Assembly: GCF_020091405.1 (NCBI RefSeq)
Contig: NZ_CP081903.1
Location: 496,001-560,000 of the forward strand
DNA length: 64,000 nucleotides
Source of the DNA: Bacteroides cellulosilyticus
GTDB lineage: Bacteria > Bacteroidota > Bacteroidia > Bacteroidales > Bacteroidaceae
Direction of reading: 5' to 3'
Shown: in pieces, positions 44,669 to 53,305 of the stretch
Position numbering within the stretch: position 1 is the stretch's first letter
Layout of the letters: each line of letters opens with the position of its first letter
Position numbers and translations under genes: made by a program
Notes under the pieces: generated by a model
The model's database searches: none
The model's input: only the letters and a program-made list of their open reading frames with translations
Told to the model about the DNA's origin: nothing

Positions 44669-46108
44669 CTACCCCTTCAGTCGCATAATGAACTTACTTC
44701 CTTTCCCCAATTCGCTTTCCACCGTCAATGTTCCCCCATGTGCCTCCACAAAGTCTTTTGAAATGGAAAGTCCCAGTCCACTGCCTTGCACCTTTGTGCC
44801 GGGCACACGGAAATAACGGTCGAAGATACTCTGATGATAACGGGGATCGATACCTTTACCAAAATCCTGCACATACAGTTCAACAAAGTCTCCCTCACGC
44901 TTGGCACCAATAACGACACGTCCGTTTTCTTTTGAATAACGGACTGCATTGCTCAGAAGGTTCGTCAATACCCAGGCTATCTTCTCACTATCCACAAACA
45001 GTTTCGGCATTTTTTCCTCCGGATACTCCACTTCTATCTGGATGCCGAACTTATCCGCCTGAACCTGATTGGCTTTAATGGCATATTCTATAAGTTCGAT
45101 AGGCTTGGTTATCTTCGGCATCATCTGGAGCTTGCCGGCTTCTACTTGTGTCATGTTCAGGAGTTCACCGGTGATACCCAGCAGGCGGTCGGCATTCTCT
45201 TTAATGCTTTTCGATAATTGTTCCTGCTCATCATTCAAAGCTCCTACCCGCTTGTCTTCCAACAACTGCAAACTCATAAGAATAGCTGAGATAGGCGTTT
45301 TCAGTTCATGGGAGATGGTGGAGATAAAGGTTGTTTTGGCAGAATCCAACTCTTTAAATTCGGTGATATTCTTCAGCAGGATCACATCACCCAGATTCTG
45401 CGGTTCATCCGTATCGGCATCCGTATTCATAATGGTGATGTAAGAAGCCTGAAAATAGCTTTCCTTATTATCCGCATAGATTTTCAAGGGTTCTTTCTTC
45501 TCACCCGGAGTAATCAGTTCCCGAACCAGACGACGAAGGAGATCATTCTTCAAGGACAGTTCCTCGGCAGAGTGGCGGATTACATCTTCACGTTTCAGAT
45601 TCAATACGGTAAGTGCTTCTTTATTGATAAAGAGTATTTCATGCTCACAATTCAGACCGATAATAGGTTCATGGATACTGTTCACAACGGCTTCAAGAAA
45701 CTTCTTGGCAAAAAGAATATCGTTCAGCGTACTGGCACGATATTCAGTCAGGCGCTCGGCCATACTGTTGAAGCTATCGGCCACCTGGCGGAATTCCTCG
45801 TGTCCGCTCATATCCAAACGTTTCTCATAGTTATGATTGGCGATTTCAAGGATGCCACGCGTCAGTTCCTGGATAGGCTTGTTGATGGAACGGGGAAGCC
45901 AGACCAGCAACACGATACTGGCAAGAATGCAAATAGCACCTGTAACGGAAATCCACAGCAAAGCACGTTCCAGTCCGGGCATGGCGGCAGGGCTGTCCGG
46001 TTCGGTGGCTGTCAGTATCTGAAGATTCACTACGGAGAGAGCAACCAGCAAAATGATCATACCGGCCAGAATGCCTACACTGAGTATTAATTTAGTACGA
46101 ATATTCAT
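44669..46108 (-). CDS. KdpD-associated sensor histidine kinase (HAMP, PAS, HisKA, HATPase_c)
   Basis: 479 aa. Two membrane helices (about 7-30 and 50-72) with almost no periplasmic loop, a HAMP domain (about 72-125), a PAS-like domain (about 140-240; VNSIHEPIIGLNCEHEILFIN), HisKA (STISHELKTPISAIL) and HATPase_c (NLLSNAVRYS, DFGKGIDP, GSGLGLSI). All kinase residues are intact. It follows the gene for the KdpD N-terminal domain by 21 bp, so together they replace the single-chain KdpD of E. coli. Phosphate must go to a KdpE-like regulator, which is not encoded in this window. Role as turgor/potassium sensor kinase is inferred from position. Confidence 0.88.
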   Translation of the reverse strand: MNIRTKLILSVGILAGMIILLVALSVVNLQILTATEPDSPAAMPGLERALLWISVTGAICILASIVLLVWLPRSINKPIQELTRGILEIANHNYEKRLDMSGHEEFRQVADSFNSMAERLTEYRASTLNDILFAKKFLEAVVNSIHEPIIGLNCEHEILFINKEALTVLNLKREDVIRHSAEELSLKNDLLRRLVRELITPGEKKEPLKIYADNKESYFQASYITIMNTDADTDEPQNLGDVILLKNITEFKELDSAKTTFISTISHELKTPISAILMSLQLLEDKRVGALNDEQEQLSKSIKENADRLLGITGELLNMTQVEAGKLQMMPKITKPIELIEYAIKANQVQADKFGIQIEVEYPEEKMPKLFVDSEKIAWVLTNLLSNAVRYSKENGRVVIGAKREGDFVELYVQDFGKGIDPRYHQSIFDRYFRVPGTKVQGSGLGLSISKDFVEAHGGTLTVESELGKGSKFIMRLKG

Positions 46109-46129
46109 AATGCACTGATGAATTAAATT

Positions 46130-47254
46130 TTATGCAAGTATAATCAAATCTATGTTTGCTTGCGCCAATTCGCTCACAAATTTTCTGTATTTCAACACCA
46201 TGAACAAGGATTGCGGAAAGCGGAAAGCAGGACTACCCATGCAAACCGTCGTAATTTGCCGCTCCCGGCAGGCCCGTACCACGGCATCCAGCACGTCCCG
46301 GGACTGTACCTGGAGGACTTCACCATCCAACTCAGTGACCAGTTTGAAGTGGTTCAGCAGATAACGCTGGCTTGCCAGGTCGATGCGGTCGGCACTCTCG
46401 CGGGGCGTCTGCACATACAGGGCAATGAAAGAAGTATTGTAGCGGGTAGCCAGCCGTGCCGCCTTACGGATGATGCGCCGTGGCGTCTTCTCATGACTGC
46501 TGATGCATGCCAGAAACTTCTCGTGCCGGACGCCTACGCTCGAAATGACGACTTCGTTCTCCACCTTCTTCTCCACTCGCAGGGCTACTTCCTTCAAGGC
46601 CAGTTCACGGAGTTGGAGGATGTTCTCGGTGCGGAAGAAGTTGGTCAGTGCCGTCTGCACCTTCTCCGGGCGATAAATCTTGCCGGCTTTCAGACGGGTT
46701 ATCAGTTCTTCGGCAGTCAGGTCGATGTTCACCACCTCGTCCGCTTCCTGAAGGACACTGTCGGGGATGCGCTCTTTGACTTCGATGCCGGAGATGCCTT
46801 GCACTTCTTCGTTCACGCTCTCGATGTGCTGGATGTTGACGGCGGAAATCACGTTGATGCCTTCATCTAAAAGATCCATCACGTCCTGCCAACGCTTTTC
46901 GTTACGACTGCCTTCTACGTTGGTATGCGCCAGTTCGTCCACGATGACTATTTCGGGATGGATGCGGATGATACCCTCCAAATCCATTTCTTCCAGTTCC
47001 TTGCCTTTGTAGAATATCCGGCGGCGGGGGATGACGGGCAGGCCTGCAAGGAGAGCTTCCGTCCCGGCACGTCCGTGGGTTTCGATGTAGCCGATTTGCA
47101 CGTCTACGCCGTTGTCCAGCAGATCGTGGGCTTCCTGGAGCATCCGGTAAGACTTGCCCACACCGGCTATCATGCCGATGTAAATCTTGAACTTGCCACG
47201 ACGGGATTTCTTTATCAGGTCGAGGAAGTGTTGCACGTTTTGTTCTCTGTCCAT
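46130..47254 (-). CDS. kdpD: KdpD N-terminal domain protein (KdpD ATPase-like + universal stress domain)
   Basis: 374 aa corresponding only to the cytoplasmic front half of KdpD. The KdpD domain (about 15-225) contains a Walker A-like GMIAGVGKSYRM and the strongly conserved VDVQIGYIETHGRAGTEALL and VIVDELAHTNVEGSRNEKRWQDV. A universal-stress-protein-like domain (about 245-374; FLACISSHEKTPRRIIRKAARLA) completes it. There are no membrane helices and no kinase domains, which are supplied by the separate gene downstream. This split is a real gene boundary: both proteins have proper starts and stops. In E. coli this half tunes kinase output to potassium and nucleotides. Confidence 0.9.
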   Translation of the reverse strand: MDREQNVQHFLDLIKKSRRGKFKIYIGMIAGVGKSYRMLQEAHDLLDNGVDVQIGYIETHGRAGTEALLAGLPVIPRRRIFYKGKELEEMDLEGIIRIHPEIVIVDELAHTNVEGSRNEKRWQDVMDLLDEGINVISAVNIQHIESVNEEVQGISGIEVKERIPDSVLQEADEVVNIDLTAEELITRLKAGKIYRPEKVQTALTNFFRTENILQLRELALKEVALRVEKKVENEVVISSVGVRHEKFLACISSHEKTPRRIIRKAARLATRYNTSFIALYVQTPRESADRIDLASQRYLLNHFKLVTELDGEVLQVQSRDVLDAVVRACRERQITTVCMGSPAFRFPQSLFMVLKYRKFVSELAQANIDLIILA

Positions 47255-47308
47255 ACCTTTAAGTAGTTATCATTATGGGTTAGCCGGGATTAGTAAGTGA
47301 GTTGGCAT

Positions 47309-47418
47309 ATCATCAATACGGATGATGGGTATCATCAATACGGATGATGGGTACAATCAATGCCAATGATTCCTACAATCAATGCCAATGATTCCCACAA
47401 TCAATGCCAATGATTCTA
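47309..47418. repeat. Five tandem 22-bp repeats upstream of the kdpD gene
   Basis: Two units of type A (ATCATCAATACGGATGATGG plus GT; 47309 and 47331) are followed without gap by three of type B (ACAATCAATGCCAATGATTC plus CC/CT or CT; 47353, 47375, 47397). A and B agree at 14 of 22 positions. The period is about two helical turns, as for arrays of protein-binding sites. Confidence 0.9.
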
Positions 47419-47456
47419 TGCTAAGTCATAGAGACAAGATACCTCTGTCACTTACA

Positions 47457-48206
47457 TTAAGGCTTTAAGGTTATGCCAAAGACTAAGTGGGTATCTTCCA
47501 AACAAGGATTCCAGATAGCCTGTGCAAATATAGGCAATGAAAACGAGTCTGTTATCCTGATAGCCGTAGTAGCTTTCAATGCTACATTGGTAAAGGCAAA
47601 ACCGGAGTTTCCATATCCTACCGTATAAGTTTCATAAGGAACGAATCCTACGGTTGCATTCAAACCTACCGACTTCACGCTGAACGGATAGTTCAGTTCA
47701 CAATAGGAAGAATAGTTTTGCGCGCCTTCCTCATTCTTATCGGCACCGGCAAACATAGTGTACCAAGCTATGGACAGGGGAAACTTCTCGCAAGGCAACG
47801 TATAGGCCAGACCAGCTTCAAAGAAATGTGCCGTCTCATGACTTTTGAAGTTGAAATACTGACGGGCACCCTGTCCCGCCCACCAAAGGCTCGCCACAGA
47901 CAGTGACAGACCGGACTCGCCGAATGCGTAAGCTGCCGTCAGGTCTATCTCCTTGTTTGCCTGGCCTTCGGTAGATTTATAACCGTCGAAGTCCGTGGAA
48001 CCCCACGCAGTCAGAGAAAAGCCGCCGATGCCGAAACCCAGTGTAGGTTGGAAGCTGGCTCCCGTCTGATATACGCCGCGCCAGACGTAAGAGCTTACTA
48101 AATCACCCTGCACGGTAAATTCCTGTGCCTTCACATCATTTGTCCCGAAAAAACATGCAGCAACAATGGCTGCTATTACAAAAAACGTTCTTTTTACTTG
48201 TTTCAT
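47457..48206 (-). CDS. Outer-membrane protein in the kdp operon (TorF-family putative porin-like)
   Basis: 249 aa with signal peptide (TFFVIAAIVAACFFGTNDVKAQ). The mature part begins FTVQGDLVSSYVWRGVYQTGASFQPTLG, a pattern of the TorF-type putative porin family (strands with conserved YVWRG), and continues with amphipathic strands to a Phe/aromatic-containing end (HLVFGITLKP). It is predicted to be a 10-12-stranded outer-membrane barrel. It sits between kdpC and the split kdpD genes on the same strand, so it may be a potassium-related outer-membrane pore made under the same control. Transport function is not proven; no homologue with known substrate was recognised. Confidence 0.75.
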   Translation of the reverse strand: MKQVKRTFFVIAAIVAACFFGTNDVKAQEFTVQGDLVSSYVWRGVYQTGASFQPTLGFGIGGFSLTAWGSTDFDGYKSTEGQANKEIDLTAAYAFGESGLSLSVASLWWAGQGARQYFNFKSHETAHFFEAGLAYTLPCEKFPLSIAWYTMFAGADKNEEGAQNYSSYCELNYPFSVKSVGLNATVGFVPYETYTVGYGNSGFAFTNVALKATTAIRITDSFSLPIFAQAIWNPCLEDTHLVFGITLKP

Positions 48207-48243
48207 AATTCATTCAATCTTTAAAATACAATCTTTTAAAAAG

Positions 48244-48319
48244 AGAGAGGCGTGTCTCCGTTCACCCTGTTTTTAGACATCACCATGGCAAAATATGAAC
48301 GGAGCCTGTCCGCCTCTCT
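48244..48319. repeat. Long interrupted hairpin between kdpC and the porin gene
   Basis: AGAGAGGCG...CTCCGTTCA (48244-48264) pairs with TGAACGGAG...CGCCTCTCT (48296-48319) through two 9-bp stems separated by a small internal loop. It may process or stabilise the kdp transcript. Confidence 0.75.
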
Positions 48320-48323
48320 GTGA

Positions 48324-48441
48324 GATACAAGATACGAGCTACAAGCTACGAGTGACGAGTACCTTTCGGCATGATAGCCGGGCGAATAATTATTCGCCCA
48401 CAAGTATAGCGCAGCAACTTGTAACCTGTAGCTTGTAGCTT
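48324..48441. repeat. Heptanucleotide hairpin repeat element, copy 1
   Basis: Heptads GATACAA, GATACGA, GCTACAA, GCTACGA, GTGACGA (48324-48358) face CTTGTAA, CCTGTAG, CTTGTAG (48418-48438). The core contains ACCTTTCGGCAT, a perfect 20-bp palindrome around GGGCGAATAA (48380-48399) and TAGCGCAGC. The core words and heptads recur, inverted, at 62327-62478. Confidence 0.85.
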
Positions 48442-48443
48442 AA

Positions 48444-49016
48444 CTACTTATTTGCCTCTTCGAGTGCAATGTTCAGTTTCAGCACATTCACTTTCTCCGT
48501 ACCGAAAAGGCCGAGAAGCGGTTTCTGTACTGCATTGTCTACGAGAGTCTTTACTTGTGCCTCATCCATGCCACGTGCCTGGGCTACGCGTTTCACCTGT
48601 ACATAAGCACTGGCGGGAGTGATATCCGGATCAAGCCCCGAAGCACTGGCTGTCACCATTTCAGCCGGAACGTCCTTGCGTTGCAGATAGGGATGGTGCA
48701 CCAGGAAAGTATCAATACGGGCTTCTACTTCCGAAAGATATTCTTCGTTGGTAGGGCCTTTGTTGCTACCGGAAGAACTGGTAGCATCGTAACCGTCACC
48801 GGCATGGGAAGGGCGTCCCCAGAAGTAGATGTCTTTTGTGAACATCTGTCCTACATTAGCGGCACCGACCACCTTACCATCCAGAGTCGCTACTTCCGCA
48901 TTACCCTTATTTGGACCTGCCACCTGGGCAAATATCCACAGGATAAGGATATAGAATACAGAGAAGAACACGCAAAAAGCAAGTGTTATTTTGAGGGATT
49001 TCAATAAAGTTTTCAT
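48444..49016 (-). CDS. kdpC: Potassium-transporting ATPase subunit C
   Basis: 190 aa with one N-terminal membrane helix (ITLAFCVFFSVFYILILWIFAQVA, about 10-33) and a periplasmic domain with the KdpC signature FWGRPSHAGDGYDATSSSGSNKGPTN and the conserved GLDPDITPASAYVQVKRVAQARGM. KdpC stabilises the KdpA-KdpB complex and raises its affinity for ATP/potassium. It lies 14 bp after kdpB. Sequence and length are typical. Confidence 0.97.
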   Translation of the reverse strand: MKTLLKSLKITLAFCVFFSVFYILILWIFAQVAGPNKGNAEVATLDGKVVGAANVGQMFTKDIYFWGRPSHAGDGYDATSSSGSNKGPTNEEYLSEVEARIDTFLVHHPYLQRKDVPAEMVTASASGLDPDITPASAYVQVKRVAQARGMDEAQVKTLVDNAVQKPLLGLFGTEKVNVLKLNIALEEANK

Positions 49017-49030
49017 TATCTTGTTATTTA

Positions 49031-51079
49031 TTAAAAGAATAAACTGACCACCATATCTATTAATTTAATTCCGATAAAGGGTGCAATGACACCGCCTAAG
49101 CCATAAATCAGCAAATTGCGGCGAAGCAATGCACTGGCACCAATCGGTTTATACTGTACTCCTTTCAGTGCCAACGGAATCAATATAGGAATAATGACAG
49201 CGTTAAAGATTATAGCTGAAAGGATGGCTGACTCAGGACTATGCAGCCCCATGACGTTCAGCGGTGCTAACTGAGGGATGGCTACCATAAACAAAGCGGG
49301 AATAATCGCAAAGTATTTAGCCACGTCATTTGCTATAGAGAACGTGGTCAATGTACCGCGCGTCATCAACAACTGTTTACCGATTTCCACAATTTCAATC
49401 AGCTTCGTAGGATCATTGTCCAAGTCCACCATATTACCGGCTTCCTTTGCAGCCTGCGTACCGCTATTCATAGCAACGCCCACATTTGCCTGTGCCAATG
49501 CCGGAGCATCATTTGTACCGTCTCCCATCATTGCCACCAGTTTACCGGATTGTTGCTCTTTCTTGATATATTCCATCTTGTCTTCCGGCCGGGCCTCAGC
49601 TATAAAATCATCCACACCGGCCTTTTCTGCGATGTACTTTGCCGTCAGCGGATTATCTCCAGTCACCATCACCGTCTTCACTCCCATCTTGCGCAGACGT
49701 TCGAAACGTTCCTGAATACCCGGTTTGATGATATCCTGCAACTCAATAACGCCAGCCACCTGCCGGTTGACACACACTACCAACGGTGTACCGCCGTTAC
49801 TTGAAATTGCAGCAATCACATCTTCCACCTCTTTCGGGAAACTGTTTCCGGCACTCTCCGCAATCCGGCGGATAGCATCGAAAGCACCTTTACGTATCTG
49901 AGTACCATTTTGCAAATCCACGCCTGAACACTTCGTTTCGGCAGTGAACTTAATCATCCGGGCACCCGTAGTATTCAGGTCACGCATGCGGCGACCTGTT
50001 TCCCGTCCCAGTTCTATAATTGATTTACCTTCCGGCGTTTCATCGGAGATGGAGGACAGCAGGCAAGCCTCTATAAAATCACGTTCGTCCACACCGGGAG
50101 CTGCATAGAACTTCGTAGCTTTACGGTTACCGATTGTAATAGTTCCCGTCTTATCCAGCAGCAACGTATCAATATCACCGGCCGTTTCCACCGCCTTACC
50201 CGATTTCGTTATCACATTGGCACGAAGCGCACGGTCCATACCTGCAATGCCGATAGCGGAAAGCAGCCCACCGATTGTGGTCGGTATCAGACAGACAAAC
50301 AGGGAGAGAATAGCTGCAATCGAGATGTACGTTCCCGGATGATCTATGTTCGTATAGTCCGCCATCGGAATCAGCGTGACGCAAACAATCACGAACACCA
50401 GTGTGAAACCGGCCAGCAAGATAGTCAACGCTATTTCATTCGGTGTTTTTTTCCGGGTAGCGCCTTCCACCAGGGCAATCATCTTGTCGAGGAAGCTCTC
50501 ACCCTGTTGTTGGGTTACCAATACCTTTATCTTATCAGAAAGTACCTTCGTACCACCGGTTACAGAACTTTTATCTCCACCCGCCTCACGGATTACCGGG
50601 GCAGATTCGCCTGTGATGGCACTTTCGTCAATGGAAGCCAATCCTTCTACAATCTCACCGTCAGCCGGAATCGTATCACCGGCTTCGCAAATAAAGTAAT
50701 CACCTTTCTTCAGGCGTGCACTACTGATATTGCAGACTTTGCCATCAATCAGGATTTTAGCGGGAGTCTCCTCACGCGTCTTGCGCAGGCTGTCTGCCTG
50801 AGCCTTACCACGAGCCTCGGCAATGGCCTCAGCGAAGTTGGCGAACAGCAGAGTAACAAAGAGAACGACGAACACCAGGAAGTTGTACCCGAATGTTCCA
50901 TATTCCGTAGTCCCCAGCGAGAGGATGCAGACTACCAGCATCACCAGCGTCACAAGCTCCACCGTAAACATAATCGGATTCTTAATCATCACCCGTGGAT
51001 CCAACTTCACGAATGATTGCTTCAAGCTTTCCATAACTTGCTCCTTTTGAAACAAAGAAGCTGATTTCTTATCTTTCAT
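49031..51079 (-). CDS. kdpB: Potassium-transporting P-type ATPase subunit B
   Basis: 682 aa P-type ATPase. Seen in order: helices 1-2 (about 35-80), the A-domain ITGESAPV loop, the phosphorylation motif DKTGTIT (Asp at about 305), the nucleotide domain with KGAFDAI, hinge [12 protein letters not shown] and [19 protein letters not shown], then C-terminal helices. KdpB hydrolyses ATP and drives potassium uptake through KdpA. The 19-bp gap to kdpA and intact motifs indicate an active operon. The Ser of the inhibitory TGES motif (ITGESAPV) is retained. Confidence 0.98.
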   Translation of the reverse strand: MKDKKSASLFQKEQVMESLKQSFVKLDPRVMIKNPIMFTVELVTLVMLVVCILSLGTTEYGTFGYNFLVFVVLFVTLLFANFAEAIAEARGKAQADSLRKTREETPAKILIDGKVCNISSARLKKGDYFICEAGDTIPADGEIVEGLASIDESAITGESAPVIREAGGDKSSVTGGTKVLSDKIKVLVTQQQGESFLDKMIALVEGATRKKTPNEIALTILLAGFTLVFVIVCVTLIPMADYTNIDHPGTYISIAAILSLFVCLIPTTIGGLLSAIGIAGMDRALRANVITKSGKAVETAGDIDTLLLDKTGTITIGNRKATKFYAAPGVDERDFIEACLLSSISDETPEGKSIIELGRETGRRMRDLNTTGARMIKFTAETKCSGVDLQNGTQIRKGAFDAIRRIAESAGNSFPKEVEDVIAAISSNGGTPLVVCVNRQVAGVIELQDIIKPGIQERFERLRKMGVKTVMVTGDNPLTAKYIAEKAGVDDFIAEARPEDKMEYIKKEQQSGKLVAMMGDGTNDAPALAQANVGVAMNSGTQAAKEAGNMVDLDNDPTKLIEIVEIGKQLLMTRGTLTTFSIANDVAKYFAIIPALFMVAIPQLAPLNVMGLHSPESAILSAIIFNAVIIPILIPLALKGVQYKPIGASALLRRNLLIYGLGGVIAPFIGIKLIDMVVSLFF

Positions 51080-51098
51080 ATCTTTCTTTTTCTACTAC

Positions 51099-52805
51099 TT
51101 ACAAACTAAAATGTTCAGCAATCGTACTCAACGCATGCACCGGGAAGAATGACAGGGCAGCTACAATGAAGATAACCGCAAAAGTCATCACAGCAAATGT
51201 AACCGTATCTGTCTTCAGTGTACCGGCACTTTCCGGGATGAACTTCTTCTGCGCCAGCAGTCCCGCAATGGCCACCTGCCCTACAATCGGGATAAAACGG
51301 CTCAGAATAAGCACCCAACCGCAAGCGTAGTTCCAGAAATAAGTATTATCTCCCAGTCCCTCAAAACCGGACCCGTTATTAGCTGCACACGAAGTAAACT
51401 CATACAGTTGCTCGCTCAGCCCGTGGAAACCCGGATTATTCAGCCAACCGCCCTCGCTTGCCACAAAGTCGGGATGATGGGCAAACAGATACGTGGACAG
51501 AGCCGTTCCTACCAGAATCACAAACGGATGAAGCAACGCCACAACGGTCGCAATCTTCATTTCGCGTGCTTCCACCTTCTTACCGAGGAACTCCGGTGTA
51601 CGCCCCACCATCAGTCCGCTGATAAACACGGCTATAATTATAAATGTATAGTAGTTCATCCAACCTACCCCGACACCACCAAACCAGGTATTAATCTGCA
51701 TATTCAGCATCTCCATCAGTCCGCTGAGCGGCATCGTAGAGTCGTGCATACCATTCACTGAACCGTTGGAAGTGACGGTGGTCGTAATACTCCACAAGGC
51801 TGTTGCAGCAGCACCAAGCCGCACCTCTTTTCCTTCCATCGCTCCGCCATCCTGCGCAATACCCAGTTCGTCAATACGCGGGTTACCGTTCATCTCCTGA
51901 TAGACATTGATGCCGACACCCGCCAGATAGGCAAAGAGCATTACACCGAATATACTATAAGCCAGTTTCTTACGATTGGAATAGAAACCGAGTGCGAAAA
52001 CCATTGCCATCGGGATGATAAGGATAGACCAACATTCCACCATATTGGACAGATACGTAGGATTCTCCAACGGATGCGAAGAGTTTACACCGAAATAACC
52101 GCCGCCATTGGTACCCAGTTGTTTAATAGGCACAATGGCAGCCGCAGGCCCCTGCGATACCAGTTGTTCCTGTCCTTCGAGCGTGGTCATCTCCATCTTT
52201 CCGTCAAAGCCCATCGGAGTACCTTCTATAATAAGGATGAAACCCACAATCAGCGAAAGTGGCAACAGGATACGTGTACTACTCAATACAAGGAAGTTCC
52301 AGAAGTTACCTATTGTCTTCGTTGTCTTTGCGGAGATGGACTTCATGATACCCGCCATAGCCGCCATACCCGTTGCCGCCGTAATAAACTGGAACAGCAT
52401 GATGACAAACAACTGCGTAAAATAAGTCAATCCACTTTCACCGGAATAGTGCTGCAAGTTACAGTTCACCATAAAACTGATGCAGGTGTTGAATGCCTGA
52501 TCCGGTGTCTGCGACCCGTTACCGTCGGGATTCAGAGGCAGCCAGTGCTGAGTAACCAGCAGCACCATGCCCCACACAAACCAGAAAGCGTTTAGTATCA
52601 ACAATGCTTTCAGGAACTGTTTCCAGTTCATCTCCTCCTGTGGGTTAATGCCGGAAACTTTAAATATCAATCTCTCAATCGGCTTCATGAAGTCCGACCA
52701 TGTCTTCTCTCCTTTATAGACCTTTGCAATATACCGTCCCAACGGATAAGCCAACGCCACCATCAGGACTATTTGCAGGACTACACCTAAAATTTCTGTG
52801 TTCAT
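51099..52805 (-). CDS. kdpA: Potassium-transporting ATPase subunit A
   Basis: 568 aa, about ten membrane helices, related to K+ channels/SKT transporters. Selectivity-filter segments are visible: NCNLQHYSGESGLTYF, TNGGGYFGVNSSHPLENPT, VTSNGSVNGMHDSTMPL and CAANNGSGFEGLGDNTYFW, the four pore loops of KdpA. It binds potassium at the outside of the inner membrane with high affinity. It is preceded by the very small kdpF. All four loops are complete. Confidence 0.98.
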   Translation of the reverse strand: MNTEILGVVLQIVLMVALAYPLGRYIAKVYKGEKTWSDFMKPIERLIFKVSGINPQEEMNWKQFLKALLILNAFWFVWGMVLLVTQHWLPLNPDGNGSQTPDQAFNTCISFMVNCNLQHYSGESGLTYFTQLFVIMLFQFITAATGMAAMAGIMKSISAKTTKTIGNFWNFLVLSSTRILLPLSLIVGFILIIEGTPMGFDGKMEMTTLEGQEQLVSQGPAAAIVPIKQLGTNGGGYFGVNSSHPLENPTYLSNMVECWSILIIPMAMVFALGFYSNRKKLAYSIFGVMLFAYLAGVGINVYQEMNGNPRIDELGIAQDGGAMEGKEVRLGAAATALWSITTTVTSNGSVNGMHDSTMPLSGLMEMLNMQINTWFGGVGVGWMNYYTFIIIAVFISGLMVGRTPEFLGKKVEAREMKIATVVALLHPFVILVGTALSTYLFAHHPDFVASEGGWLNNPGFHGLSEQLYEFTSCAANNGSGFEGLGDNTYFWNYACGWVLILSRFIPIVGQVAIAGLLAQKKFIPESAGTLKTDTVTFAVMTFAVIFIVAALSFFPVHALSTIAEHFSL

Positions 52806-52855
52806 TTCTCTAATTCATTAATAGAATGATACCTTAATTGTCAACTGTCAATTAT

Positions 52856-52936
52856 CTAAAACTTCTCCGGCTTCACGAGCACATACATCAAATACCCGAA
52901 AACCGCAATACCTACTACAAATAATGCTGTGTACAT
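52856..52936 (-). CDS. kdpF: KdpF small subunit
   Basis: 26 residues: MYTALFVVGIAVFGYLMYVL then VKPEKF, ending in TAG at 52856. A single hydrophobic helix with the C-terminal KPEKF typical of KdpF (KdpF in E. coli is 29 aa and stabilises the Kdp complex). The start has a GGAGAG ribosome site. It lies 50 bp before kdpA on the same strand. Confidence 0.92.
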   Translation of the reverse strand: MYTALFVVGIAVFGYLMYVLVKPEKF

Positions 52937-52952
52937 ACTTCTCTCTCCTTCT

Positions 52953-53048
52953 TTAAATCCGTTCAAACCAATCCACACATTTCCAAAACAGCCCGAAGGC
53001 GAGTAACCCGCTCAACAGGCAGAAAATAAATGAAACCGTTATTCCCAT
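52953..53048 (-). CDS. 31-aa single-helix membrane peptide upstream of kdpF
   Basis: The frame encodes MGITVSFIFCLLSGLLAFGL followed by FWKCVDWFERI, stop TAA at 52953. One strongly hydrophobic helix (residues 3-22) is followed by a short aromatic/charged tail FWKCVDWFERI. The ATG has an AAAAGG ribosome site 5 nt upstream and the stop is 16 bp before kdpF, the spacing of a genuine operon member. It resembles neither KdpF nor a leader peptide with regulatory codons. A second small Kdp subunit or a membrane regulator is possible; a chance frame cannot be excluded. Confidence 0.65.
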   Translation of the reverse strand: MGITVSFIFCLLSGLLAFGLFWKCVDWFERI

Positions 53049-53271
53049 GTCTTTTACCTTTTATCAGATTAATACTATTATCTTGTTTATCACAACAATG
53101 CCAAAGACGTGCCAAAGAAAAGAGAAGAGCCTTAATAAACTGATTTACAACAGGCTGATAATTTCATTGCAGCTACTCCACCTCCGCCCCACCCTTCCAA
53201 AATGAAAGGGTTCCCTATCAAAACAGCAAGAAAAAGTCTCACATTTCTCTACCGTTTCTCACTTTTTTATT

Positions 53272-53279
53272 ACTTTTGC
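53272..53279 (+). promoter_or_regulatory. Probable -7 element of the fimbrillin-locus regulator
   Basis: TACTTTTG matches TAnnTTTG about 27 bp before the start codon (position may be off by one). No clear -33 box. Confidence 0.5.
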
Positions 53280-53305
53280 CGCTACACACATAAAATCAAG
53301 ACAGC

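Noticed and set aside
46109..46129. Frameshift explaining the split KdpD
   Set aside because: The two proteins have separate stop and start codons with a 21-bp gap, and the second begins with its own membrane helices and HAMP domain rather than continuing the KdpD order.
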